Source: Ryuthela nishihirai
Taxonomy: Eukaryota > Arthropoda > Arachnida > Araneae > Heptathelidae
Assembly: GCA_038380435.1 (NCBI GenBank)
Contig: JAWZYU010000005.1
Span: 36,912,001 to 36,976,000 of the forward strand
Direction of reading: 5' to 3'
DNA: 64,000 bases
Shown here: positions 32,169 through 42,959 of the stretch, in pieces
Numbering within the stretch: the stretch's first letter is position 1
How the letters are laid out: every line of letters starts with the position of its first letter
Made by a program: the position numbers and the translations under genes
The notes under the pieces: generated by a model
The model's database searches: none
What the model saw: the letters and a program-made list of their open reading frames with translations, nothing else
Told to the model about the DNA's origin: nothing

Positions 32169-33789
32169 ATGTCAGCAACCACTAAAATTTTAAATGGGAA
32201 AAGTCCTAAAACCGTTCCGGACTGCCGAGAAGTATCGGCACCAGTAAAAGTGATATCGGAACAGCGGGAAAACCCTGGTGATAAATATGAAACTTTTCAA
32301 ATTGCAATTCTTCCCGACCTGGGAGAGAACTTACAAGTCATGATTGAAGACGCGGACCTGAGAGGCCGCTGCAAACAAGATAGTTACATGTAACTGTTTA
32401 AAACTGAAACGTGACAAATTAAAGGAAGTAAACGTAACAATTAGTAAACTTCCTAGTATAAACTCTTTACAGAACCTTTCTTCCTGCAGTTTATGCATGC
32501 ATTAACACTGCTCTACTGCAAAAATTTTATATCGAGAAGGAAATCAAAGAGCATGAATGTAACACACAAAGTTCTGTTACCGTATCTGATGATACCGATG
32601 ATGAAATTGAAACTCGCATCAATCATCCAATGTCCACTGCTGGCCTTTTTACCCCCAGTGACGAAAATGCTTGTCAAAATTCAGATATGGATACTGTAGG
32701 CTTCCAAAATGTTAGAAAGGGTCAGAAAAGGACTCTTTCTCCAACAGAGGACCTAGATATTATGCTCAGAAATAAATTTTCTGTTCTAGACCAAGAATTA
32801 GATACTGAAGTTGAGGTTATTTCAACTGAACCTTCAACATCAATTGACACACAAAATTCTATGGGGGAAAAGGGATAAAATCCCACCCATAATTCTCAGA
32901 AATCCGACAAACTGGACAAAGCTATATAGAGAACTCACTAAAATTACAGTTGAAGATTTTACTGCAAAAACCTCCGGAGATTCAATTAGAATACAGACTA
33001 AGTGTGCTCCGGATTTTCGCGCTTTCACACGTAAGTTGGAGGGCAATAAGATGGCCTTCCACACTTAACAATTAAAGGCTGAAAAAAATCTTAAGGTGAT
33101 ATTCAAAAATTTGCCAGCTGATGTCACCTATGAAGAATTGCAAAATGAAATTACGGATCTGGGTTTTAATGTTATTAAAATCTCTCAACTCAGATAGGGA
33201 AAAGAAAGGAAGCTCATTCCAGTTTTCCCTATCGAACTACCAAAAATTAAATAAACAAGAAGATTTACAACATCACTTCTCTATTCCATCTCAAAATTAA
33301 GGTGGAAAACTACCAGAAGGGTAGCACGCCGACACAGTGCCATAGATGTCAACGCTATGGCCACGTCCAGAGTGGGTGTTATAATGGACCACGTTGCGTG
33401 AAGTGTGCCGGAAATCACTTTACTAAGATCTGTACACGCAATAGAAATGATGGCCCCTAAAGTGTGCAAACTTTGGGCTTGGCCACACAGCCAACTTTAA
33501 AGGGTTTAAATTCTACCCTAAGAATGCATCAATGAACACCCAAGATGCTGCTGATGGAAAAACTTCAAAAATTAGTGCAAATTCCGAGAAACCTACTCCA
33601 CTGCGTTCAAAACCAACAACAGACAAAGGAAAAGTTACCCCAAAACTTCCTGTCAAAACTATCAGAGATACTACTTTTGCAGATATTGTCAAAGCAAATG
33701 ATAAACCTCAACCTGTAAAAGTAAATAAAGCTAATATTAATAGTAAGCTAACAACCAAAAATGTTAAAGGCCAAAAGTGCCGAAAATAA
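32169..33789 (+). pseudogene. ORF1 (Gag-like nucleic-acid-binding protein) of the Jockey-like element
   Basis: It would package element RNA. The start MSATTKILNGKSPKTVPD gives a 74-codon frame, then frameshifts lead through PSTSIDTQNSMGEKG, PPIILRNPTNWTKLYRELTK and a conserved FKNLPADVTYEE-type segment (about 33095-33135). A first knuckle is CHRCQRYGHVQSGC (CX2CX4HX4C, from 33338) and a second is CVKCAGNHFTKIC. A third, CANFGLGHTANFKGF (from 33462), has lost its second Cys to Phe. Two or three knuckles of this spacing are usual in Jockey ORF1. A Lys/Pro-rich C-terminal tail (33532-33789) ends at a stop. At least four frame breaks make it non-functional. Confidence 0.8.
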
Positions 33790-33881
33790 AGAATCAGAAT
33801 CGATTCTAATTAATGACCTAAAAGAAGTTTTGAAGTTTTTCAAGCAAATAAATCTTGCTGAACTTCTTGTAAACATTAAGG

Positions 33882-34099
33882 TATAGTCGGTCAAAAAAGT
33901 AATCAAACGCTATGGTTGATTAAACAATTCAGGAAAAATATCTGGCAACAATTTTTTTAGAAATTACTGATCTGGCTACCTTCGTGTACAATACACAAAT
34001 GTTGCCAGATCATTAATTTCTAAAAAAAGTCTTTGTCATATATTTTTTCTGAATTCTTGAATCAACTATAGCGTTCGGATATTTTTCTGAGCGACTGTA
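33882..34099. mobile_element. FB-1 palindromic element between ORF1 and ORF2
   Basis: Ends TATAGTCGGTCAAAAAAG and CTGAGCGACTGTA, about 217 bp, palindrome centre CGTGTACAATACACAAATG. The centre has lost the CACGTG core of other copies. It fell in the gap after the ORF1 stop (33789) and before the ORF2 start (34183). Confidence 0.87.
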
Positions 34100-34182
34100 C
34101 TGTTTACTGAATATCAGACAGCCATTGGCCTTATGGTCAAACTTACTTACTTTCGATTTTCTATTCATTGCCATAAACTGCA

Positions 34183-35395
34183 ATGGCTAATACACCTGTT
34201 TCTAAGGATGAACTTAAGATTCTTGCCTGGAACTGCAATGGCCTGAAACTTGATCTTTTTGAATTTTTAAACTTCTTATTGGAATCCAAAACCGACATAG
34301 CTCTTTTGAGTGAGACGCACTTAAGAGCTAGTGATAGTTTAAAGATTCCAAATTATTATATATACAGAACTGATCGTCTGCATAAGAATGGAGGAGGCAC
34401 TGCTATTATCATCAAGCATAATGTTCCTCATTTCCTTTATGAAATACCCAACATTGATTCTCTTGAGATTACTGCTGTCTCTATTTCGGATACTAATGTA
34501 GGGAATATAAATATCATGGCAGGTTACAAACCTCCTAATAAAAAACCAGAAACGTCCGATTTAGACACCATTTTTAATTCAAGGAAACCCAACAATTTTA
34601 GCTGGCTACCTCAATTCCAAACATAATGCTTGGCATTCTAGGAGCTGTAATGCAAATGGTCGCTTTTGCTTGACTATTCCCCCCCCCTCCCCACGGTCTG
34701 TAGGGGACACCGATGGGCTTGGAAAGGCTGCCGTCCGTCGGATGGGACGTTAAGCCGTGGCCCCGTGTGCGGGAGAGACATACCCTGTGCACATTAAAGA
34801 ACACGCTGGAGGGCCTTGACGGGAGGCTACCATCTGTCTCCCAACAACTGTCCAAGTGGGTCCCCTCCCACAACCTTCTCTGAGCTTTCGGGGTCCATAT
34901 GACCTGACCATTTAGCCCTCGGTGTGCAAAAAAGTGCCGCTCAGAGGTAAAACAACCCAACTCAACATTGACTATTCCACTAATAAAGGCTTCATCGTAG
35001 ATGCACCTTCTGATCCCACGTACTACCCATATAATACTAATTTCAAACCGGATGTCTTAGATGTGATAGTACTTGGAAATTTCTTCCCCATTTACAGATT
35101 AAATACAATTCATGTATTTATCTCTGACCACATTCCCGTTAATATGCAACTTTCTATTACCTCACAGAAAAATCCTACAGAACTGATTTACACCAATTGG
35201 GATAAGTTTCCTTCTCTTGTAAACGAATCCATCACTGGAAAATGCAACTCATCCAGTCTACGTACTATCACGCAGAATATCGAGACTTTTACTCATATTC
35301 TAACTGATTCTAAGGTAAAAGCGAGTAAAGTTAAGAAAGAGTTTATCAGTTTATTACTCGCTTCCTGCTCCCGTTTTAGCACTTATCAGAGATAA
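34183..35395 (+). pseudogene. ORF2 endonuclease domain, split by a SINE
   Basis: The domain would nick target DNA for target-primed reverse transcription. The 147-codon frame has AWNCNGL (residues 15-21), SETHL with the catalytic Glu (43-47) and GGGTAIIIKHNV (70-81). In a shifted frame about 34597-34645, LAGYLNSKHNAWHSR stands where AGDxNAKH is expected, so a catalytic Asp is Tyr. After the SINE (34681-34967) the domain resumes as DYSTNKGFIVDAPS and reaches ISDHIPV (about 35120). The true domain excludes the first 16 or so codons of the downstream open frame, which are SINE sequence. The tail NDIKDFRQ (about 35480) precedes a deletion into RT. Confidence 0.85.
34681..34967 (+). mobile_element. 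SINE-A, 5'-truncated, in the LINE endonuclease
   Basis: A perfect 11-bp TSD, TTGACTATTCC (34670-34680 and 34968-34978). It starts CCCCCCTCCCCACGG, missing the tRNA head, and ends ACAACCCAACTCAACA. It dates this SINE after the LINE copy. Confidence 0.95.
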
Positions 35396-35503
35396 AAATA
35401 AATCACGGCATAAATGGCAGAGAAATAGGAATTAAGAAGATAAAAAGTTATATTACCTACTAAAAGAACAAATCAGAAATGATATTAAGGATTTTAGACA
35501 AAA

Positions 35504-36715
35504 TTGCTCCTAAAGCCAGGGAAAAATCCAAGTTTCCCCCAAAGTTACCGCCCAATCAGCTTGCTTTCCTGTTTGGGCAATCTGCTTGAGCGGGTGATTC
35601 TCAATAGACTCTCTGACTTTCTTAATCAGAACCACATCATACCAGATTCGCAATTCGGCTTTAGAAAGATGTCCACTGAGCATCAGATCCTCCGTGTAGT
35701 TGAGAAAATTGCCGAATCCTTGAATATAAAGGAAACGGTTGTCTCAGTTTTTCTTAATGTGGCCAAAGCCTTTGATAAAGTTTGGATAGATGGTTTATTG
35801 TACAAACTGGTCAGGGCTAAGGTTCCATCAGGAATTATCCAATTTATACAGTCATACCTTAACAATCGTACATTTCAAGTTCAGATTAAAAAGAGCCTTT
35901 CTACGATACATCCCATCGAAGCTGGAGTACCACAAGGCTCCCTTCTTGGACCAGTGCTCTTTTTTATTTACCTTTATGATTATCCTGTTATTGGGAGGAT
36001 CACTACTGCTATATATGCAGATGACATTGCGCTTCTCTCACCCTCGCTGAGCGCATCTATTGCTATTAATAGATTACAGCAAGGCCTGGATAAGATAGAG
36101 CAATGGTACAGTAAATGGAAGATTGGAACCTATGTTGAGAAAAGTGCTTCACTTATATTTACCACCAAAAGAGTCACTAACCCCCAGACTCTCAACGTTT
36201 TCGATATACCACTTAACTGGCAGAAAACTGTTAAGTATCTGGGCGTTACGCTGCATAGCAAGCTCAGATGGGACAAACACATTGAAAATGTTCTGCAAAA
36301 AGCAAACATGATTCGATGCCAACTTGGCCCATTGATGGGGAGGAATTCTATCCTCTCCATTGATCATACGTTACTACTTTACCATATAGTTCTTAGACCT
36401 GTTATAACATATGCAGCCCCCATATGGACTAACACGACAAAGGCAAATATTAAGAAATTCCAGATCTATCAATATAAAATCTTGAGACAGGCCGTAAAGG
36501 CCCCATGGTTTGTGACCAACAGACAAATACATGGGGATTTAGGCGTCCAACATATTTACACCCATGTAAAGCAGATCTCTAAGAAATTCTTAGAAGCTGT
36601 GGACACGAATCCTCGTGATTTCATTACTAACATTTTGAAGTATGATCATGATCCTAAGAGCAAATTCAAGAGGGCTAGACCATTGGTTTTCGATCAGGAA
36701 CACTTTTTGGTCTAG
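35504..36715 (+). pseudogene. ORF2 reverse transcriptase, 403-codon open frame with a lost catalytic Asp
   Basis: Motifs in order: SYRPISLLS (14-22), FGFR (51-54), motif A FLNVAKAFDKVW (83-94), GVPQGSLLGP (141-150), YADD (171-174), WKIGTYVEKS and KYLGVTL further on, and LRPVITYAAPIW. In non-LTR RTs the motif A Asp sits at the position of Asn85 here, so polymerase activity is not expected even though the frame is open. The N-terminal part of RT is missing: the frame opens at LLKPGKNP, immediately after the endonuclease tail, so about 100-150 residues of the usual linker and fingers appear deleted. The C-terminus ends at a stop (36713-36715). Confidence 0.9.
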
Positions 36716-36824
36716 TACCCTGATCTACCATATTTATCGTTATTTTCCTGCCCCTTGGGGCTCACCTTTTGGTGATTTTTGTGTTGTCCTTTGCGACTCA
36801 TGACATTTATTGAATATCCTCAGA

Positions 36825-36905
36825 TGGAGAAGGGTTATGGGATCTTTTATGGGATGGTTATGGGATGGAGAAGGGTTATGGGAAGGTTATGGGGTCTTTT
36901 ATCCT
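36825..36905. repeat. short imperfect tandem of GGTTATGGGATGGAGAA
   Basis: GGTTATGGGA and GGAGAAGGGTTATGGGA recur four to five times in about 75 bp, after the RT stop and its roughly 110-bp 3' flank. Confidence 0.75.
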
Positions 36906-37059
36906 GATACTTCGAAAAATCATAATTATGCTACATGCTACCTACGATAACAGCTCTGCCGTTTCATCATTTCAGTGATCTATGAATGAAATGTGAATTA
37001 TATTTCATTAGTACCAATCAAATTAAAAAAGAGCTTTCTAATTATCATTTTCATTGTTT

Positions 37060-37930
37060 CCAATGGGAACTACATGGAGTTCACATTCCACCACCAAAAA
37101 TTCATATTTCTATCATTAATACATCACTGCAATATTCGTTTGAAATTTCGGAATTTTCAAACTTTTTCACCGTTAGAGGGCACAATTATAGTGTTCGAAA
37201 GATTCCGAAAGTGCGAATCATAATATTTTATCATTTCCTATCTAATCCTAAAAGGATTTTTTCATTTATCCCTAAATACAATTATCTGCTGAAACAAAGT
37301 AATGATCTTTTCGCAGCCCCTCCCCCCTGGGTCTAAGAGGTGAATTCATCCATGCCAATGGAAACATCATGGCGTTCACATTCCACCACCAAAATTTTAA
37401 AATGTTTGCTTAAATACACACGTCGTTTGCAATATTTGTTTGAAATTTTGGAATTTTAAGATTTTTTCACCGTTAGAGGGCACAATTATAGTTTTCAGCA
37501 GATTTGAAAAGTGTGAATCATAATATTTTATCAATTCCTATCTAACCCAAAAAGAATTTTTCACTTATCTCTAAAAACAAACAATTGTCTTCTAGAACAG
37601 GTGTGTTCCCCCCCCCCCCCCCCCCCCCTCTGGGTCTAAAAGGTCAACTCATTGTTGGCAATGAAAACTTCGTGACCTTCACATTCCACCACTAAAATTT
37701 CAAATTTTTAGCATAAATACGTCATTTGCAATATTCGTTTGAAATTTTGGAATTTTCAACTTTTTCCATCGCTAGATGGCGTAATTATAGCTCTAGAGAG
37801 ATTCGGAAAGTGCATATCATAATATTTCATCGATACCTATCCAACACAAAAAGAATTTTTAATTCATCTCTGTAAAAAAAAAGTTCGATATCTTCTACAG
37901 ACGGACAGACAGACAGAGACAGACGACAAA
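37060..37930. repeat. three tandem copies of a ~300-bp repeat
   Basis: TTCACATTCCACCACC-AAAATT marks each copy at about 37079, 37375 and 37677. CACCGTTAGAGGGCACAATT, CATAATATTTTATC and AAAAAGAATTTTTCA follow in the same order. Copies 1 and 2 end in C-rich tracts (a 20-plus run of C at 37607-37628). Copy 3 ends in an AGAC tract (37900-37927). It could be a 3' region of a LINE or a satellite seed, and coding potential is absent. Confidence 0.85.
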
Positions 37931-38367
37931 GCGAAACTATTATCTCGTTTTCAAAGAAAATGAGAAAAAAAAACGTAAAATTTATTCCATGTCGAATATC
38001 ATTTCAATCTTTCCTGTCCGGTACAATATTTTAGTAACGGGAAACTACTCAAGTCTTATTCTGAGATCCTCCACCCGCAAAGGTAAATACTCGGTAGCTG
38101 CCTATGTGAGCTCACCTATACACTAAGAAGATCTGCTAGTCTATAAATACTTCAATTGGCCATTTCTGGACGGAAAACTGGGCAAAGGTCGCACCTCAAT
38201 TTTTTTACAGGATTGTAGGCCGAGATTATATCTAGATGGGTGCATAAAACTTCAAATTACCTCCCATATTTTCCGCTGTGGACAATTAATCACAAATCAG
38301 ATTCGTAAGAACAATTCGTAAGAACGTTTCATAAAATTAAAAAAAATTAGTCATTTGAAATTCATCA
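37931..38367. other. unassigned
   Basis: No gene or shared repeat is seen. Confidence 0.5.
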
Positions 38368-38470
38368 TTTTTAAAATTAAACTTTTGTTAAATAATTAAA
38401 AATATATTTAATATCGTTTTTAAAATTAAACTTTTGTTAAATAATTAAAAATATATTTAATATCGTTTTT
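38368..38470. repeat. two tandem 49-bp AT-rich units plus a partial third
   Basis: TTTTTAAAATTAAACTTTTG begins at 38368 and 38417. The two units look identical, and a third starts at 38466 and decays after TTTTTAAAAT. Confidence 0.9.
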
Positions 38471-38966
38471 AAAATAATACTAAAATTTGGGGCATTTTGT
38501 CTCAAAGGGATTGATAATTCTTCGAAAATTGTACACGTCGCTCAATCTTTTTAGTATGAGAAAGATGACTCTACAACGTTTTACGCTTAATTGGTTCAGC
38601 TACTTCTTATTTTTAAAGCTGGCCTAGACTTTCTGAGCATTCCTCATACATTAGAGTAAGTTTCGTGGTTTTCGTTCATCAAGGGAAATCACTCTGAAAA
38701 TGCGATTCGTGTTCCTTAGTGCTTTGCGTGCGCGAAGGATAGAGGACGAAACATTCCTCTTCCTGATTGGTGGTTGCCTAGTTGCGTGCTGATAAAATAG
38801 TTGGCAACGCAAAAATGTATCTAAGTTACACAAGTTTTGTTTATCTAGGACAAACCTACTGAATTACATTTTCAAAGGGGCGAGAGTTTTTCATTTTTTA
38901 AAAATCGGGTCATTTTAGAGGACAAATGTGAGGAAAACAAAAAAGAATCCAATAATTCACTGCTGT
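38471..38966. other. unassigned
   Basis: No supported feature; the 60-codon minus frame at 38651-38833 shows no domain. Confidence 0.5.
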
Positions 38967-38977
38967 GCCAAAATGAG

Positions 38978-39365
38978 TTGAGTTGGGTTGTTTTACCTCT
39001 GAGCGGCACTTTTTTGCACACCATGGGCTAAATGGCCAGGTCACATGGACCCCGAAGGCTCAGAGAAGGTTGGGGGAGGGGACCCACTGGAACAGCTGTT
39101 GGGAGACAGATGGTAGCCTCCCATCAAGGACATCCAGCGTGTTCTTTAATGTGCACAGGGTATGTCTCTCTCGCACACGGAGCCACGGCTTAACGTCCCA
39201 TCCGACGGACGGCGGCCTTTCCAAGCCCATCGGTGTCCCCTACTGACCGTGGGCAAGGCGGCGAATTTTGCGGAGATAAATCTCAACGCTGACCCAGCTG
39301 GGACTTGAACCTGGGAACTACAGATTACGAGCCTGGCGCGCTACTGACTGAGCCACCCCCGCCCC
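38978..39365 (-). mobile_element. SINE-A, full length with TSD
   Basis: A perfect 11-bp TSD, GCCAAAATGAG (38967-38977, 39366-39376), gives 388 bp. It lands just outside the FB-3 copy at 39391. Confidence 0.95.
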
Positions 39366-39390
39366 GCCAAAATGAGAACTGCCGTGTCAT

Positions 39391-39875
39391 GGTCAATGGG
39401 AATCAAATTTCGAAGCTCTATAACTTATAAAATATGCATGTAATGGATATAAAAAATATGGATTTAAAAATAAAGGCCATAGTCAAATCTATTCAAATCT
39501 CGATGTTCAACAATATTTATTAGGATTTTAAGGAGTTGTGGAAGCTGAAATATTTAACAATAAATTATCGCTCTATGAAAATCATTCAAAATTGTCAATA
39601 CTGAAATAATCATTATGCAAACTTCTTAAATGTATATTTATTTAAATCTTTTGAAATAGTACTTATTAAGTTTTAATGAATTTCTGAGGTAAATTCTCAT
39701 GACATATTACTGTTTTGAAATATTCTGTTTTCTATAATTATTTAAATACCGGATGAAGATTGTCGAAAATCCAGACTTGAATCGATTTGATTATTATCTA
39801 TATCGCCACTCGATTTTACCATTAAATGCTTATTTTAACAGTTATAGAGCTTCAGAGTTAGATTCCCATTGATAT
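39391..39875. mobile_element. FB-3 foldback element, copy b
   Basis: The left arm starts TCAATGGGAATC and includes GAAGCTCTATAACTTATAAAAT. The right arm ends with the complement (ATAGAGCTTC..GATTCCCATTGA). Arms are about 190 bp at perhaps 75 percent identity. The outermost inverted repeat seen in copy c is missing. Confidence 0.8.
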
Positions 39876-40255
39876 AGTATTGAAAATTCTCTAACAACAG
39901 TAGACAACAAATTAAAACTTTTTTTTTATAACATTGGTCAAGTGGATGTTTTTAACTAATTTTGGGGTGCTGAATTCAAATATGGCTGTGAAAAATCTGC
40001 AGCACGCACAGTTTTTTTTTAAAATTTCGGATTGATGTATTTCAAATTTCAACGAATACGGATATTTGGGAAGTGAAAATAAATGTGACTATTTTATTAA
40101 ATTGCAACTTAAAACTCATTAATTAATTACGTGATTACAATGAAAAAAATTTGAAACATCAGAGTTATAGACCACTGAATATAAAATAGCAAATGAAATA
40201 AAATATATTGAAACGCAAAATAAGAAAACATGGGTTAGGATCTTTTATACTTACA
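39876..40255 (-). other. probable 3' non-coding part of gene-family copy 2
   Basis: On the reverse strand, downstream of the coding blocks, the motif CATATTTGAATTCAGCACCC is similar to sequence following copy 1 (about 17090-17110). It lacks repeats found elsewhere in the window and stops at the FB-3 element. Confidence 0.45.
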
Positions 40256-41930
40256 AGAACTTCATTTTTGTCTTTTATGTGCTGAGGTATCTTCCTTCTC
40301 CAAGAACCAACAGTAGTCACCCATCATTGCTGGATCCCACATGCCTTGGTATCTCTCCTCCATGGTTCGGATATCGTGGTGAGATCTTTCCCCTTGCTCA
40401 TCACTGACAGCGCCTAAGTTCTTGGGAAAAAAAGTCGAGATGCGAGTGCAAAAAATGGATCTTCAAAGACATTTAGCAGCCAAGATTTTCATAGTTTTTG
40501 CGAAGATCTTGAATAAGCTGATGGCAGTTTTCCTCTTTGTGATTCCCCAGAAAACTCTGGGCCACAGACGTGAAGGATTTCCTGCAGCGCGTTACTTCAT
40601 ATTCAGTTTTTCTTCGAAGACAGTATCATTCAGTAGTTTCCTGATCTGAGGACCAACAAAGATTTCTTCTTTGAGTTTGGTATCACTTAGTTTTGGAAAA
40701 TTTTCCTTCAAGTGCAAAAACCCTTTACCCGTTTTGTCCATAGCCTTTACAACGTTTTCGTAAGCCCAGTTTGATGTGTAGTGGTAGGAGTAGAACATCA
40801 GGGGGTCAACCAAAGGATTATCCCTCCATTAATCTTTCCAGGAATAAAAACATCTGTTTTTGGGCCAGGCTTTTGTTTTGTAATGTTCCTTCCTGGCCCT
40901 ACTGTCCCACAAACAGAAAACGGCAAAATTTTGTGAAGCCAACATGAATCCCGAGCAAGAGAGATATGTCTTTTAGGTCATCAAAAATTCTCCACTTAAA
41001 CTGGTCCTATTAATTTATAGTAATGATAATTTTTTCCATGCTTTCATAAGTTTCTTTCATTCCCATAGCATGTGTCACTGGAATGGATGGTGTTTGGTTT
41101 TCTTTATGCAAAAGGATAGCTTTTAAGCTGAATTTTGACGAATCTATAAATAGACACCATTCCTTAGGGTTCCAATTTCTTCCATCAGCCCTGAAATATA
41201 TGTGCAGAAACACAAACCATCTTACATTTCGTAATAAGCAGATAAAGCGAATTTCTCTTTCTGAACAGAGAAACTTTGCTGCCATAGGCCAGAAGATTTC
41301 ACTCTTGAAGTCTTGAACCTAAAACCTCAGTTTGTTGTTTGGAAAGTCCTAGGTCTCGAATAAGTCATTTAGTTCATTTTGCTGAATCAAATGAGGCTCG
41401 TCTAACTGTTTAGGGGTGTATGCAGGATCAGGATCTGTGTGTACCCCAAAGTCTCTCTCTGCTAAATGTGAATCCATCTCCTCCCAGTTGGCTGGACTTC
41501 TCCATTAGATCTTCTCCATGAGGAACTGGCCTTATGGCTGAAGGCACATTTGGATATTGTATTTTGCTTTTGTTCTTTTTTAAAAAGCCCGACACTTTAG
41601 TTAAACAAAAATAGCAATCATGCAATTGACTAGTTGGCTCAAGCCAAACCATTGGAACTGCAAAGGGCATGGATTTTATTTGACCTTTCAACCATTCACG
41701 CAGGTCAACAAAGCACACATATATGCAGCACACATCTGGCGCACAAATGCAGCACACATGTGGAGCCCCTGTTTTGTCCTGATCTCCAACATGACATACA
41801 AAATACAAGTTATAGGCTTTCTTCACAATCTTTATCAAAGACAACCCTGTGATCTTAAAATATAATTTCCACACACATAACAATACTTACCTGGCACATT
41901 AACACATCCGCGACGTTCTCTTTGTGCCAT
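40256..41930 (-). pseudogene. copy 2 of the uncharacterised multi-copy gene family, nearly complete but broken
   Basis: Function unknown. On the minus strand it opens MAQRERRGCVNVPGKYCYVC (start codon 41928-41930). A frameshift near 41835 follows, then a 151-codon frame (41883-41428) with KKAYNLYFVCHVGDQDK, APHVCCICA, DLREWLKG, MPFAVPMVWLEP, HDCYFC and YPNVPSAIRPVPHGEDL. Next come WCLFIDSSKFSLKAILLHKE (within 41285-41010), YENVVKAMDKTG and EEIFVGPQIRKLLND (40813-40592). Last are GAVSDEQGERSHHDI and MMGDYCWFLEKEDTSAHK (about 40390-40270). The order equals copy 1, and copy 2 keeps the N-terminus and the central part that copy 1 lost. Cys pairs (CYVC, CC..C, CYFC) hint at zinc binding. A short duplication (CCICAPDVCCIYVC) lies in the second Cys cluster. 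No introns are apparent, although GTAAGT at 41890-41885 would mimic a donor. Confidence 0.78.
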
Positions 41931-41988
41931 TTAAACGACAAAATTCACTCTTCAACGTAATGAACGTGTTCCCCCTACAATGAAAACA

Positions 41989-42034
41989 AGAATGGCGGTC
42001 TGTGGTTAGGTTACTTACCTCAGACCGCCATTCT
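41989..42034. repeat. inverted repeat, 14-bp arms
   Basis: AGAATGGCGGTCTG (41989-42002) and CAGACCGCCATTCT (42021-42034) around an 18-nt loop. It lies 59 bp upstream of the start codon of gene-family copy 2; no regulatory role can be claimed. Confidence 0.85.
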
Positions 42035-42289
42035 GTGGTGGCAACACAGATCAAAACCAATGAGTGTTGCCAGCCATAAAAAGTAAAATATCTAGTATCC
42101 TTCCCGTTTGCCTGAAGGTGTTGGTATAGGAAGATCTTAATAGGAGTCAAAATGGCCAATAACATAAAAACGTGACGTGCCAGCCATTTTTTAAAGTCAG
42201 ATCTGAAATCAACACCTGAAAAATAGTTAAAGGCAGCTATAATTGTTTCTGTTATAAAAACCTTGTGAATCAGTGTAATTTGGTAGTAC

Positions 42290-42412
42290 AGTGTATGAAA
42301 CCAACTGTATAAATGCTTTTAGTTGATCAAAAACACTTGAGTTTTCCTGGAAAGTTTTTGATCAACTGAAAGAAAAATGTATTTATAAAGTATGTTTCAT
42401 ATTTTCACCCAT
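42290..42412. repeat. foldback, arms about 50 bp
   Basis: TTTTAGTTGATCAAAAACACTT (42317-42338) pairs with AAGTTTTTGATCAACTGAAA (42352-42371). Outside this, TATGAAAC..ATAAATGC pairs loosely with TATTTATAAAGTATGTTTCAT. The ends are undefined. Confidence 0.7.
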
Positions 42413-42819
42413 TCGTTTTTTTTTCTAATCTTTTATTTAGTTTTTTTGCACATTCTTCGAAGCCGCAAAAAAATTTTCGAAAAGGGGAATATTTTTCAAA
42501 TATCATTTGAGTAATCCAATCTTTAGGGGGTCATGTCGCATATTTAGTGTTGGCAACAGGCACTTAGTTATTTTCTTATGAACTGAAAAAATAAAATTCA
42601 GCGTTGAAAAATCGTCATTGCGGTTCATAATTTAACCTCATACAACCTAATATCGAAATCATTAATGATGGAAATATGAAGTTTTTTTCTTTGCATGCTG
42701 AAAAATATAATAACCAGTTTAAATATTCCTCAAAAATAAATTGTTAGAATTTTAAAATATCTGTTGGAAAAAAATTCAAAGTAATCATTAAAATAATTAG
42801 TTGAAAAAAAATTGGTTGC
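42413..42819. other. AT-rich, no gene seen
   Basis: Poly-T at 42417-42423 and 42440s; otherwise unremarkable. Confidence 0.5.
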
Positions 42820-42890
42820 CCTGAGGGGGATTCGAACCCACGTCTCCCAGAAGCTTGTCGGGCGTCATAACCGCTAGCCCACCAGAAGGT
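42820..42890 (-). other. tRNA-like sequence (pseudo-tRNA or SINE head)
   Basis: On the minus strand GGGCTAGCGGTTATGACGCC is box-A-like. It is followed by a perfect box B, GGTTCGAATCC, and then GGGCAACC and an A/T run. The 5' side does not pair with the 3' GGGCAACC, so a functional acceptor stem is not formed. A second, inverted and weaker copy (GACCTGGGTTTCAATCCCAC) lies on the plus strand at 42911-42950. Confidence 0.55.
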
Positions 42891-42959
42891 ATAACGCTCT
42901 GAATGATTCTGAGAGACCTGGGTTTCAATCCCACTGAGGATAACCTTTTTTTTTCAAAT

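Larger units (their letters stand above)
31990..36800 (+). mobile_element. Jockey-like non-LTR retrotransposon, defective
   Basis: ORF1 with CCHC knuckles (32169-33789) precedes endonuclease (34183-35395) and reverse transcriptase (35504-36715) on one strand. This is the Jockey-type organisation. Interruptions are an FB-1 element between ORF1 and ORF2 and a 5'-truncated SINE-A in the endonuclease. There is also a deletion of the stretch between endonuclease and RT. The exact 5' end and 3' end are not determined, and no poly(A) tail or TSD was matched. Confidence 0.85.

Noticed and set aside
41881..41891. GTAAGTATTG splice-donor-like site on the minus strand after MAQRERRGCVNVPG
   Set aside because: Reading straight through gives GKYCYVCGNYILRSQ, which fits the family's first Cys motif, so no intron is needed.
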